Shown here in pieces: positions 1-7,534 of a DNA stretch of 64,000 bases (positions are counted from its first letter, which is position 1; every line of letters begins with the position of its first letter). Origin of the DNA: Brachybacterium sp042666875. Lineage in GTDB: Bacteria > Actinomycetota > Actinomycetes > Actinomycetales > Dermabacteraceae. The stretch covers positions 1 through 64,000 of the forward strand of contig NZ_JBHTCX010000003.1 of assembly GCF_042666875.1 (NCBI RefSeq). Direction: 5' to 3'. The position numbers and the translations under genes are program-made. The notes beneath the pieces are model-generated. The model saw only the letters and a program-made list of their open reading frames with translations, made no database searches and was not told the DNA's origin.

Positions 1-2
1 CC

Positions 3-65
3 GGAGAAGTCCTCAGAGAGCTCATCATCGACCCCACCCGCGACTACCAACCACAGCAGAGATGA
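3..65 (+). CDS. C-terminal end of a probable IS481-type transposase (partial, cut by window edge)
   Basis: An open frame enters from the left edge and ends GEVLRELIIDPTRDYQPQQR before TGA at 63-65. The string LRELxIDPxRDYQP resembles the beta-strand tail that follows the integrase core in IS481-like transposases; this is recalled family knowledge, not a search result. Only about 20 residues are visible, so catalytic residues and the element boundary cannot be seen. It converges on the tRNA-Ser gene across a shared hairpin. It could instead be the tail of another integrase-like protein. Confidence 0.4.
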   Translation, partial: GEVLRELIIDPTRDYQPQQR

Positions 66-69
66 CAAA

Positions 70-100
70 GGCCCGAACCCACGTTGCGTGGGTTCGGGCC
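70..100 (-). terminator. Hairpin terminator between the transposase tail and tRNA-Ser
   Basis: A perfect 13-bp stem (70-82 with 88-100, GGCCCGAACCCAC and its complement) has a 5-base loop. Read on the minus strand it lies just downstream of the tRNA 3' end and is followed by CTTTGTCATCT, so it most likely terminates the tRNA transcript. It may also serve the convergent plus-strand frame. Confidence 0.8.
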
Positions 101-124
101 ATGCCGATGTCCTGCGACATCACA

Positions 125-215
125 TGGCGGAGGGTGCGGGATTCGAACCCGCGGTACGGGGTTACCGCACAATGGTTTTCAAGACCATCTCATTCGGCCG
201 CTCTGACAACCCTCC
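125..215 (-). tRNA. tRNA-Ser (anticodon UGA), CCA encoded
   Basis: On the minus strand a GGAGGGT acceptor arm starts at 215 and pairs with ACCCTCC at 135-129, followed by an encoded G-CCA. The anticodon stem ATGGT/ACCAT encloses loop CTTGAAA with anticodon TGA (179-181). The T arm carries GGTTCGAATCC. The long variable arm (GCGGTAACCCCGTACCGC) marks a class II tRNA, consistent with serine. The gene reads UCA codons. The cognate synthetase serS lies about 6 kb away, probably coincidentally. Confidence 0.97.
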
Positions 216-524
216 CGGCCGCGCCCTCGCGGTCAGAGCCGGAACCGTGCGCCGACATCCCACGACGGGAGGCGAGCTGGACACGATCTGCGTGATTGAC
301 CCTTCAGGGGCGGCGCAGACGAGGATACGCGACTGACGGCCCCTCCCCCACACAGTCGGAACGGACGACGACGGCAACATGGCCGCGGGCCTGCATTCCA
401 CGGTTCGAGAGCGACACGACGCGCCACCGCAGTCCGGTGCCCGCTCGCCGGTGCCGACCGGATGGCTGTGTCGGGCACGGTCTGCGGACAGGAGATGTCC
501 TCGCGCCCTGAGACGATCAGGGTT
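216..524. other. Intergenic stretch between tRNA-Ser and the VOC gene
   Basis: About 310 bases hold no convincing gene. The tRNA promoter should lie here on the minus strand, but I see no clear -35/-10 pair. Short open frames on both strands have no ribosome-binding site and no recognisable protein character. Confidence 0.5.
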
Positions 525-902
525 ATGACATATCCATCGATAACGCTGGGCGCATACAACTTCGAAGCATCGGACCCTCATCGGCTTGCCAACTTCTGGT
601 CGCAGATCACCGGGGGCGAGTCTCATCCGGGTGGCGAGAGCGTGTACATCGCTCCTGCGGGAGAGAACGGCTTCGGTCTATTCCTCCAGCCGATGAATGG
701 TGCTCGCCCGGAGCGACAGACCGCGCACCTCGATCTGACAGTGCCGTGGGGGCGGCGAGATACCGAGGTGGCGCGGGCTGTCACGCTCGGTGCCACCGTC
801 CGATGGCATGTTCTCGACGAGTTCCCTCACGTCCAGTGGACGACCCTTGCTGATCCCGACGGGAACCTCTTCTGCATCGCGGAGCACCCCCCGAGCACCT
901 GA
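525..902 (+). CDS. VOC-family (glyoxalase/dioxygenase-fold) protein
   Basis: The 125-residue protein begins MTYPSITLGAYNFEASDP and has the layout of a single vicinal-oxygen-chelate module: an opening beta strand, DPHRLANFWSQITGG (the usual D-x-x-x-L-A-x-F-W helix), FGLFLQPM, TAHLDLTV and a closing WTTLADPDGNLFCIAEHPP, the DPxGNxFCL end seen in glyoxalase-like proteins. The H of HLDL and the E of CIAEH sit where metal ligands occur in the family. The substrate is unknown; such proteins include resistance thiol transferases and many uncharacterised enzymes. The ATG at 525 is chosen because homology begins there; upstream in-frame starts add unrelated residues. No strong ribosome-binding site is visible. 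It is probably monocistronic. Confidence 0.75.
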   Translation: MTYPSITLGAYNFEASDPHRLANFWSQITGGESHPGGESVYIAPAGENGFGLFLQPMNGARPERQTAHLDLTVPWGRRDTEVARAVTLGATVRWHVLDEFPHVQWTTLADPDGNLFCIAEHPPST

Positions 903-1052
903 CGTGGCGGCGCCGAGTCCCTCGAGGCAGAACCGGGGCCCCGCATCTCCAGGGAGCAGGGACCACCGGCGGGACGTCGGGCTGCCCCGATCCACACGCC
1001 CGCGATCGCGAATAGGCTGAGGGGACCTGTCGCCGAGGGAGAGGAACGCGCC

Positions 1053-2030
1053 ATGCGTGCCGTACTGATCGAGGCCGAGGGCGCCGACGCCCGGCTGGAC
1101 GAGGAGGCCGACGAGTCGCTGCTCGAGGGCCCCGTCGAGCTCGACGTGCTGTTCTCCAGTTACAACTACAAGGACGGGATGGCGATCGCCGGCAAGGGCA
1201 TCGCCCGCACCTTCCCGCTGATCCCCGGCATCGACATCGTGGGCCGGGTGACCGCTTCCGAAGTCGAGGAGTACTCCGCCGGGGACCTCGTGATCCTCAA
1301 CGGTGATGGCATCGGCGAGTCCCGCCACGGCGGCTTCGCGACCCGCGCGAGGGTGCGTCCCGACGCGCTGGTGCGGCTGCCCGCGGACCTCTCCGCCGAA
1401 CGCGCCGCCGCGATCGGCACCGCCGGGTTCACGGCCATGCTCTCCGTGCTGCGCCTGGAGGACACCGGGATCTCTCCCGACCACGGGGACATCCTGGTCA
1501 CGGGCGCCTCCGGCGGCGCCGGATCCGTCGCGATCGCCCTGCTCGCCGCTCGCGGGTACCGCGTGGTCGCCTCGACCGGGCGCGGCGCGGAGAACGGCGA
1601 GTACCTGCGCGAGCTCGGGGCGGCCGACGTCGTCGACCGGCGCGAGCTCAGCGAGGAACCCGGCCGGCCCGTGCAGTCGCAGCGCTGGGCGGGCGCGATC
1701 GACGCGGTCGGCAGCACGACGCTGGCCAACGTCCTGGCGCAGACCGCCTGGGGCGGCACCGTCGCGGCCTACGGACTCGCCCAGGGGCCGGACCTGCCCG
1801 CCAGCGTGCTGCCCTTCATCCTGCGGGGCGTCACCCTCGCGGGCGTGAACTCCGTCGACGCGCCGCGCGCGATGCGTGAGCGGGCGTGGGACGCCCTGGC
1901 GGAGGAACTGGATCCGGAGATCCTCGACTCGATGACCACGAGCATCGGCCTGTCCGAGACCATCCCGTACGCCCAGCGGATCCTCGCCGGCGAGGTCCGC
2001 GGGCGCACCGTCGTGGATACGGAGCTGTGA
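1053..2030 (+). CDS. acuI: MDR-family oxidoreductase, acrylyl-CoA reductase (AcuI/YhdH) type
   Basis: This 325-residue zinc-free medium-chain reductase carries the AcuI/YhdH hallmarks: FSSYNYKDGMAIAGKGIARTFP near the N-terminus, PGIDIVG, and the nucleotide-binding VTGASGGAGSVAIALLAARGYRV around residues 150-172. The family reduces acryloyl-CoA to propionyl-CoA with NADPH and is cytosolic. The length matches the family (about 325-330). ATG 1053 is preceded by a purine-rich GAGGGAGAGGAA ribosome-binding site, and a TAGGCT box lies about 35 bases upstream. A second MDR gene starts 2 bases after the stop, so the two are probably cotranscribed. The exact substrate in this organism is inferred. Confidence 0.82.
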   Translation: MRAVLIEAEGADARLDEEADESLLEGPVELDVLFSSYNYKDGMAIAGKGIARTFPLIPGIDIVGRVTASEVEEYSAGDLVILNGDGIGESRHGGFATRARVRPDALVRLPADLSAERAAAIGTAGFTAMLSVLRLEDTGISPDHGDILVTGASGGAGSVAIALLAARGYRVVASTGRGAENGEYLRELGAADVVDRRELSEEPGRPVQSQRWAGAIDAVGSTTLANVLAQTAWGGTVAAYGLAQGPDLPASVLPFILRGVTLAGVNSVDAPRAMRERAWDALAEELDPEILDSMTTSIGLSETIPYAQRILAGEVRGRTVVDTEL

Positions 2031-2032
2031 GC

Positions 2033-2980
2033 ATGCGCGCGATGACGATCACCGAGGACCACCGGCTCGAGCTCGCCGAGCTCCCCGAACCCGTGGCCGC
2101 CCCCGGCGAGGTGCTCATCGACGTGGTCGCCGCCGGCGTGAACCGCGCCGACGTCGCCCAGACCGCCGGGAAGTACCCGCCACCGCCCGGCGCCTCCGAG
2201 CTGCCCGGCCTCGAGGTCTCCGGCCACCGCCGCGACACCGGCGAGGCCGTGGTGGCGCTGCTGGCCGGCGGCGGCTACGCCGAGGTGGTCGCGGTCCCCG
2301 AGGGCCAGCTGCTGCCCGCTCCCGAAAACATGGAACTGACCGACGCAGCGGGCGTGGTCGAGGTGTGCGCGACCGTCGTCTCCAACCTCGTGCTCGAGGG
2401 CGGCCTGGCCGACGGGCAGACGGTGCTGATCCACGGCGGCACCGGTGGCATCGGCACCGTGGCGATCCAGATCGCCCGCCAGCTCGGGGCACGGGTGATG
2501 ACCACGGTCGGCTCCGACGAGGCGATCACGCAGGTCCGAGAGCTCGGCGCCGATCACGCCTGGAACCGGCACACCACGGACGTGCCCGACGCGGTGCGGG
2601 AGGCCGGCGGGGCCGACGTCATCCTCGACATCGTGGGCGGTCCGGCACTCGCCGACAACGTGACCATGCTGCGCGAGCACGGCCGGCTGATCATCATCGG
2701 CACCCTCGGCGGCGCCAGCGGCGAGCTGCCGGTGGGGATGCTCATGGGCAAGCGGGCCCGCGTCATCGGCACCACTCTGCGCTCACGGCCGACGGAGTCC
2801 AAGCGCGAGATCCTCCAGCGCACCCGGGAGCTGGTGTGGCCGATGCTGGCCGACGGCACCGTGAACATCCCGATCCACGCCACTTTCGAGCTGGAAGAGG
2901 CCGCGGCGGCACAGAACGTGCTCCGCGAGGGCGGCCATCTGGGCAAGGTGATACTCCAGGTCGCGGCTCGGAACGCCTGA
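2033..2980 (+). CDS. Quinone oxidoreductase-like (PIG3/QOR type) NAD(P)H reductase
   Basis: The 315-residue protein opens MRAMTITEDHRLELAELPEP and has the MDR features GVNRADVAQTAGKYPPPPGASELPGLEVSG, LLAGGGYAEVVAVPEGQLLPAPE and the Rossmann motif IHGGTGGIGTVAIQIARQLGA. The GKYPPPPGAS segment is typical of the PIG3/Qor NADPH:quinone reductase branch, which lacks zinc. A likely role is NADPH-dependent reduction of quinones or enones in the cytosol; the substrate cannot be read from the sequence. ATG 2033 follows the acuI stop by two bases, indicating translational coupling. The 3' side meets the convergent trkA gene across a short repeat-bearing spacer. Confidence 0.8.
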   Translation: MRAMTITEDHRLELAELPEPVAAPGEVLIDVVAAGVNRADVAQTAGKYPPPPGASELPGLEVSGHRRDTGEAVVALLAGGGYAEVVAVPEGQLLPAPENMELTDAAGVVEVCATVVSNLVLEGGLADGQTVLIHGGTGGIGTVAIQIARQLGARVMTTVGSDEAITQVRELGADHAWNRHTTDVPDAVREAGGADVILDIVGGPALADNVTMLREHGRLIIIGTLGGASGELPVGMLMGKRARVIGTTLRSRPTESKREILQRTRELVWPMLADGTVNIPIHATFELEEAAAAQNVLREGGHLGKVILQVAARNA

Positions 2981-3055
2981 CTCCTCCGAGGACGAGCGGC
3001 CGGCCAGCGTCAGGCCAGGTCCGCCCCCGTCGGCCAGCGTCGACCTGCGCCGACC
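2981..3055. other. Convergent intergenic spacer with a repeated GC-rich block
   Basis: Between the convergent reductase and trkA genes the 11-base block CGGCCAGCGTC occurs twice (3001-3011 and 3031-3041) among GGCC-rich inverted segments. It probably folds into one or more terminator-like hairpins serving both genes. There is no T tract. Confidence 0.4.
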
Positions 3056-3754
3056 TCAGCCGATCCGGCTGAACTTCTCCGCCTGCCGGGTGGGGCCGGT
3101 GACCAGGATGGTGTCGCCGAGCTTGAGCACGGTGTCCGCCGTCGTGGGCTGCCACTGCTCGCCCGCATGCTTCACGCTGGTCACCGTCACCCCGTACTTG
3201 CGTCGGATGTGGCAGTCCCCGAGCCGGGAGCCTGCGAAGGAGGGGTGCACCTCGGTCTTGACCATCGCGAAGTCCGCGTCGATCTCGATGAAGTCCTGCA
3301 TGCTGCCGCGCACGATGTGGGCCACGCGGCGCCCCATGTCCTTCTCGGGATAGACCACGTGCGGGATGCCGAGCTGTTCGAGGATGAGCCCGTGCGCATC
3401 GCTGACGGCCTTCGCCCAGATGTGCGGGATGGAGAAGCGCAGCAGCAGCGAGGTGACCAGGATGCTGGCCTGGATGTCGCTGCCGATGGCCACGACCACC
3501 CGATCGAACTCGTTGACCGAGAGCTGCCGCAGCACCTGCTCGTTGGTGGCGTCGGCGGCGACGACGTGGGTCAGCTGCCCGTTGAGGGACTGGACGATGT
3601 GTTCGTGGGCCTCGATCCCGAGGACCTCGGCGCCGTCCTCCATGAGCTCGACCGCGAGGGACTGCCCGAAGCGGCCGAGGCCGATGACGGCCACCGCATT
3701 CTCCGAGGCGACGCGGGCCGGATCGGTTCCGCCGAAGAGTCTGTGCCTAGCCAA
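3056..3754 (-). CDS. trkA: TrkA/KtrA-type potassium uptake regulatory subunit
   Basis: The 232-residue cytosolic RCK protein has a TrkA-N Rossmann domain (residues about 20-140) starting AVAVIGLGRFGQSLAVELME, with E47 (GIEAHE) placed to bind the adenine-nucleotide ribose, then a TrkA-C domain (about 150-232) ending LGDTILVTGPTRQAEKFSRIG. It gates the membrane subunit encoded directly upstream in the same operon. The frame starts at a TTG (3754) that overlaps the end of trkH by 8 bases, behind AAGGAAAGG. No ATG fits as well. The pair together forms a Ktr-like K+ (possibly Na+-coupled) channel-transporter. Confidence 0.9.
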   Translation of the reverse strand: MARHRLFGGTDPARVASENAVAVIGLGRFGQSLAVELMEDGAEVLGIEAHEHIVQSLNGQLTHVVAADATNEQVLRQLSVNEFDRVVVAIGSDIQASILVTSLLLRFSIPHIWAKAVSDAHGLILEQLGIPHVVYPEKDMGRRVAHIVRGSMQDFIEIDADFAMVKTEVHPSFAGSRLGDCHIRRKYGVTVTSVKHAGEQWQPTTADTVLKLGDTILVTGPTRQAEKFSRIG

Positions 3755-5108
3755 TGATCGGCCTTTCCTTGGGGAGGTCGTAGAGGAGCTGCCGCGGCCT
3801 CAGAGCGAGCGCGGAGGCAGCGGTGATGGGGCCCAGCCGGCCGATGAACATCAGCGCGACGAGCACGAGCTGAGCCGACCGGGGCAGGTCGGCGGTGATG
3901 CCGGTGGACAGCCCCACCGTGCCGAAGGCGGAGAACACCTCGAACAGGATCTCGTCGAGGGTGAAGTCGGTGAGCACCATGAGCACGATGGTGGCGGCCG
4001 CGACCAGTCCCAGCGCCAGCACGATCACCGTGATCGCCTGGCGGTGGACCGCGCGGGAGAGCCGTTTGCCGAACACCGTCACGGCGCCGGCGCCCCTCAG
4101 CTCACCCAGCATCAGGAAGAACACGACGGCGAAGGTGGTGACCTTGATGCCGCCGGCGGTGCCCGCCGGGCCACCGCCGATGAACATGAGCATGTCGACG
4201 CCCAGCCAGGTGGCCGGGTCCATGGCGCTGGTGTCGATGCTGTTGAACCCGGCGGTGCGGGTCTGGGCCGACATCGCGAAGCCGTTGAGCACCCGCAGGT
4301 GCGGGGGCATCCCTCCGAGGGTCTCGGGGTTCGCCCATTCCAGCGCCGTGATGTACAGCGTGCCCAGCACCAGCAGCAGCGGCGTCGCGGCGACGACGAT
4401 GCGGGTGTTCATCGTCCACAGGCGGGGGGTGCCCAGCTGCTTGCCGAGCTGCATCAGGACCGGGAACCCCATCCCGCCCAGGATGGTGGCCGTGCTCGCG
4501 GTCAGCAGGATCACCGGGTCCCCGGCGAACGGCATGAGGCTGTCGCTGAACAGGGCGAACCCGGCGTTGTTGAAGGCGGAGACGCCGTGGAAGATTCCGA
4601 GCCACAGGGCACGTCCCCAGGTCTCGTCATAGGCGAGGGCGAAGCGCAGGGTCAGGATGAGGGAGGCGACCGCCTCGATGAGCAGGGAGAGCCGTACGAC
4701 GCTCATCACGAGCGAGCGGACGTCCTCGATGCCGAAGCTCTTGACCTCGGAGGCCGCGGTGAGCTTCGAACGCAGGGAGAGCTTGCGGATCACCGCGATG
4801 CCGATCACGGAGGCGAAGGTCATCACGCCGAAGCCGCCGATCTGGATCAGCGCGAGGATCACTCCCTGCCCGAAGCCGCTCCAGTAGACCGGAGTGTCCA
4901 CCACGATCAGGCCGGTCACGCACAGCGCGGAGACCGCGGTGAACAGACCCTCCATCACCGTGGCACCACCGGGGCCCGTGGTCGCGGCCGGATGCAGCAG
5001 CAGGAGGGTCCCGGAGATCCCGGCGCCGGCGAATGCCAGCAGGACGGTGCGAGCGGGGCGCGGGCGCCGGTCCGCAACCGGGGTCCGTGCGGTTCTGGTC
5101 AACAGCAC
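3747..5108 (-). CDS. trkH: TrkH/KtrB-type potassium transporter membrane subunit
   Basis: The protein has about 10 membrane segments in four M1-P-M2 repeats. Pore-loop glycines are visible in ALCVTGLIVVDT, FHGVSAFNNAGF, AQTRTAGFNSID and AFGTVGLSTG, as in KtrB/TrkH. I place the start at GTG 5108 (453 residues, MLLTRTARTPVADRRPRP...), because TAGCAT lies 7 bases upstream, the leaderless pattern used across this window. An in-frame ATG at 5189 would add 27 polar residues and has no ribosome-binding site. The gene is transcribed with trkA, which overlaps its stop by 8 bases. Role: K+ uptake across the cytoplasmic membrane. Confidence 0.88.
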   Translation of the reverse strand: MLLTRTARTPVADRRPRPARTVLLAFAGAGISGTLLLLHPAATTGPGGATVMEGLFTAVSALCVTGLIVVDTPVYWSGFGQGVILALIQIGGFGVMTFASVIGIAVIRKLSLRSKLTAASEVKSFGIEDVRSLVMSVVRLSLLIEAVASLILTLRFALAYDETWGRALWLGIFHGVSAFNNAGFALFSDSLMPFAGDPVILLTASTATILGGMGFPVLMQLGKQLGTPRLWTMNTRIVVAATPLLLVLGTLYITALEWANPETLGGMPPHLRVLNGFAMSAQTRTAGFNSIDTSAMDPATWLGVDMLMFIGGGPAGTAGGIKVTTFAVVFFLMLGELRGAGAVTVFGKRLSRAVHRQAITVIVLALGLVAAATIVLMVLTDFTLDEILFEVFSAFGTVGLSTGITADLPRSAQLVLVALMFIGRLGPITAASALALRPRQLLYDLPKERPIIG

Positions 5109-5121
5109 GCGCGGAATGCTA
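5109..5121 (-). promoter_or_regulatory. Leaderless-type -10 box (TAGCAT) for trkH
   Basis: TAGCAT (5121 to 5116 on the minus strand) is separated by 7 bases from the GTG at 5108. This supports a leaderless transcript and the shorter TrkH start. Confidence 0.55.
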
Positions 5122-5204
5122 CGCCTGTTCCGCGCACGCGCCGACACGGGGTCGTGGACGATGTGGGGCCGAGACGAAACCGGAACCATCTGCCCAGGAC
5201 ATCT

Positions 5205-6071
5205 TCAGGCTCGCAATGACTCCAGGACCAGCACGGTGCCGTCGTCGTAGACCGATTCGGTGACGGTGTCGGCCGTGTCCTTCACGCCCTGCGGGGCCTG
5301 GCCCATGGCGATGCCCACGCGGGCCCAGGTCAGCATCTCGGTGTCGTTGAAGCCGTCCCCGACGGCCACCGTGTGAGCCTGCTCGACGCCGAGCCGGGAA
5401 CGGACATCCTCCAGGGCGCTGGCCTTGGAGACGCCCGGGGCGGCCATGTCCAGCCACGCCGTCCACCCGATCGAGTACTCCACGCCGTGGACGCCGGATT
5501 CGGCGATGACCTTGCTGAACTCCTGCGGGGTCAGGTCGGGCACGTGCACGACCACGCGCACGGCCTCCAGCTCCATGAGGTCGTCCAGCGGGCTCTCGAT
5601 GGCCTCGACGCCGAAGCTGGCGTCCTGGAATCCGGCGGTGGAGTGGAAGGTCCCGTCGGCCTTCTCGACCGCGTAATGTGCATCAGGGGCGACCTCGCGC
5701 AGCGTGCGCAGCGCATGGCCGGGCTGGAAGGTGCGGGTGTCGATCACGCGGTGGCCCCCGTCGGCCTCCGGATCCATCTCGAGGGTGACTGCGCCGTTGG
5801 AGCAGACCGCGTAGCCGCGGGTGACGCCGGCGGCCTCCACGATCGGGAGGGTCGCGCCGATGGAGCGGCCGGTGGCGATGACGACGATCTGCTCGTCGGC
5901 GGCCTGCTGCAGCGCCTGGCGCATGGGCGGGGACATGGTGCCGTCGTGGTCGACGAGGGTGCCGTCGACGTCGAGGCCGATCAGCAGGCGCTTGCCGGCG
6001 AGATCCTTCAGGTGCTCGGCCAGGCGCTCCCGGGTGGTGTCCCGGTCGGTGGTCACGGTGGTGGCGTCCAT
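5205..6071 (-). CDS. HAD-superfamily (Cof-type) sugar/nucleotide phosphatase
   Basis: The roughly 288-residue protein has HAD motif I LIGLDVDGTLVDHDG (nucleophile and acid/base Asp), motif II VVIATGRS, motif III lysine in GVSKASALEDV, and motif IV VAVGDGFNDTEML, the Cof-like GDGxND signature. A large C2-type cap lies between motifs II and III. Family members dephosphorylate sugar phosphates or related metabolites in the cytosol; the substrate is unknown. I start at ATG 6071 (MDATTVTTD). A weak GACACT box sits 7 bases upstream. An alternative start at 6164 would add 31 Arg-rich residues not seen in the family. It is downstream of serS on the same strand. Confidence 0.85.
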   Translation of the reverse strand: MDATTVTTDRDTTRERLAEHLKDLAGKRLLIGLDVDGTLVDHDGTMSPPMRQALQQAADEQIVVIATGRSIGATLPIVEAAGVTRGYAVCSNGAVTLEMDPEADGGHRVIDTRTFQPGHALRTLREVAPDAHYAVEKADGTFHSTAGFQDASFGVEAIESPLDDLMELEAVRVVVHVPDLTPQEFSKVIAESGVHGVEYSIGWTAWLDMAAPGVSKASALEDVRSRLGVEQAHTVAVGDGFNDTEMLTWARVGIAMGQAPQGVKDTADTVTESVYDDGTVLVLESLRA

Positions 6072-6212
6072 GTGGGGCAGTGTCCCAGCAGCATCTGACG
6101 TCCGGGTGAACCGCCGGTGTCGCAGACTGCCGAGCATTCGGCGCCATGTGTTCTTCGCGGTCATCTCAGCGTCTCAGTTCAGGCATCTCGGTGGTCTCGG
6201 GCAGGGACGGTC

Positions 6213-7475
6213 TCAGGCGGGGACCTCGAAGATCTCGCGGCCGCCGAGGTAGGGCCGCAGGCCCTCCGGGACGACGACGGATCCGTCGGCCTGCTGGTGG
6301 TTCTCGAGGATCGCTGCGATGAAGCGAGTGGTGCCCAGAGTGCCGTTGAGCGTGGCGACGGGGCGCAGCCCGTCCTCCGTGCGCTCGCGGATGTTCAGTC
6401 GCCGTGCCTGGAACTGGGTGGTGTTCGAGGTCGAGGTCAGCTCGCGGTAGGCCTCCTGGCTGGGCATCCACGCTTCGCAGTCGTACTTGCGGGCCGCGGA
6501 GGTGCCCAGGTCGCCGGCGGCGGTGTCGATGATCCGGTAGGGCACGTCGATCCGCGCCATCATCTCCCGCTCCCACTCCAGCAGCCGTTCGTGCTCCTCG
6601 TAGGAGTCCTCGATGCGGCAGTAGGAGAACATCTCGACCTTGTGGAACTGGTGGACGCGGATGATGCCGCGGGTGTCCTTGCCGTAGCTGCCGGCCTCGC
6701 GGCGGTAGCAGGCGCTCCACCCGGCGTAGCGCAGCGGACCGTCCGAGAGGTCCAGGATCTCGTCCTTGTGGTAGCTGGCCAGGGCCACCTCGCTGGTGCC
6801 GACGAGGTAGAGATCGTCGTCCTTGTCCAGGTGGTAGACCTCGTCGGCGTGCTCGCCGAGGAAGCCGGTGCCCTCCATCGACTCCGGCAGCACCAGGGTC
6901 GGGGTGATCATCGGAGTGAATCCGGCCTTGGTGGCCTGGTCGATCGCGGAGTTCAGGATCGCCAGCTCCAGCTGGGCGCCGACGCCGGTGAGGAAGTAGA
7001 AGCGGGCCCCGGAGACCTTCGCGCCGCGGACCATGTCGATCGCCTTCAGACCCTCGCCGATCTCCAGGTGGTCCTTGACCGGGTGCTCGAAGGTGGGAAC
7101 CTCGCCGACGGTCTCGCGCAGCTCGAAGTCCTCCTCGAGTCCTTCGGGGGCGCCCTCGGCGAGGTTCGGGATCTCGCGCAGCGCCTTATCCCGCGCGGCG
7201 ATGGCCTCGGCGGTCTCCGCCTCGAGGCGCTTGACGTCGGTGGAGAGCTGCTTGGCCTCGGCCAGCAGCTGCTGCTTCTCCTCGCCCTGGGCCTGGGCGA
7301 CCTTCTTGCCGAAGGCCTTCTGCTCGGCGCGGGCGGACTCGTACGCGGCGGTGGTCTCGCGCCAGCGGGAATCCGCCTCGAGCACGGCATCGACGGTGGC
7401 CGTGTCGCGCCGGCGCGCCCTCTGGGCGTCGCGGACGGCATCGGGGTTCTCGCGCAGCAGCCGCAGATCGATCAT
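6213..7475 (-). CDS. serS: Seryl-tRNA synthetase
   Basis: This 420-residue class II aminoacyl-tRNA synthetase charges tRNA-Ser with serine. It has the N-terminal MIDLRLLRENPDAVRDAQRARRR followed by the long antiparallel coiled-coil arm (about residues 30-110) that contacts the tRNA-Ser variable arm. The catalytic domain shows TPTLV, the TSEVALASYH serine-site segment, motif 2 GIIRVHQFHKVEMF and motif 3 around GTTRFIAAILENHQ. The length is normal. ATG 7475 is preceded 6 bases upstream by TACCCT, so translation is probably leaderless. It diverges from the lipid kinase gene with closely packed promoters. Confidence 0.97.
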   Translation of the reverse strand: MIDLRLLRENPDAVRDAQRARRRDTATVDAVLEADSRWRETTAAYESARAEQKAFGKKVAQAQGEEKQQLLAEAKQLSTDVKRLEAETAEAIAARDKALREIPNLAEGAPEGLEEDFELRETVGEVPTFEHPVKDHLEIGEGLKAIDMVRGAKVSGARFYFLTGVGAQLELAILNSAIDQATKAGFTPMITPTLVLPESMEGTGFLGEHADEVYHLDKDDDLYLVGTSEVALASYHKDEILDLSDGPLRYAGWSACYRREAGSYGKDTRGIIRVHQFHKVEMFSYCRIEDSYEEHERLLEWEREMMARIDVPYRIIDTAAGDLGTSAARKYDCEAWMPSQEAYRELTSTSNTTQFQARRLNIRERTEDGLRPVATLNGTLGTTRFIAAILENHQQADGSVVVPEGLRPYLGGREIFEVPA

Positions 7476-7534
7476 TGCACCAGGGTACCTGCGGCGACGT
7501 GGTAGTCGTGCGCCGGCGTCAGTACCCTGAGCGC
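7476..7534. promoter_or_regulatory. Back-to-back leaderless promoters of serS and the lipid kinase gene
   Basis: Two TACCCT boxes face outward: 7487-7482 on the minus strand, 6 bases before the serS ATG, and 7523-7528 on the plus strand, 6 bases before the kinase ATG at 7535. Only 35 bases separate them, so their upstream elements must overlap and the promoters may compete. Confidence 0.65.

Noticed and set aside
3366..5219. Long open frame (over 600 codons) antisense to trkA/trkH
   Set aside because: Low-complexity Glu/Gly/His/Gln composition and exact opposition to well-supported Trk genes. It is a GC-rich shadow frame.
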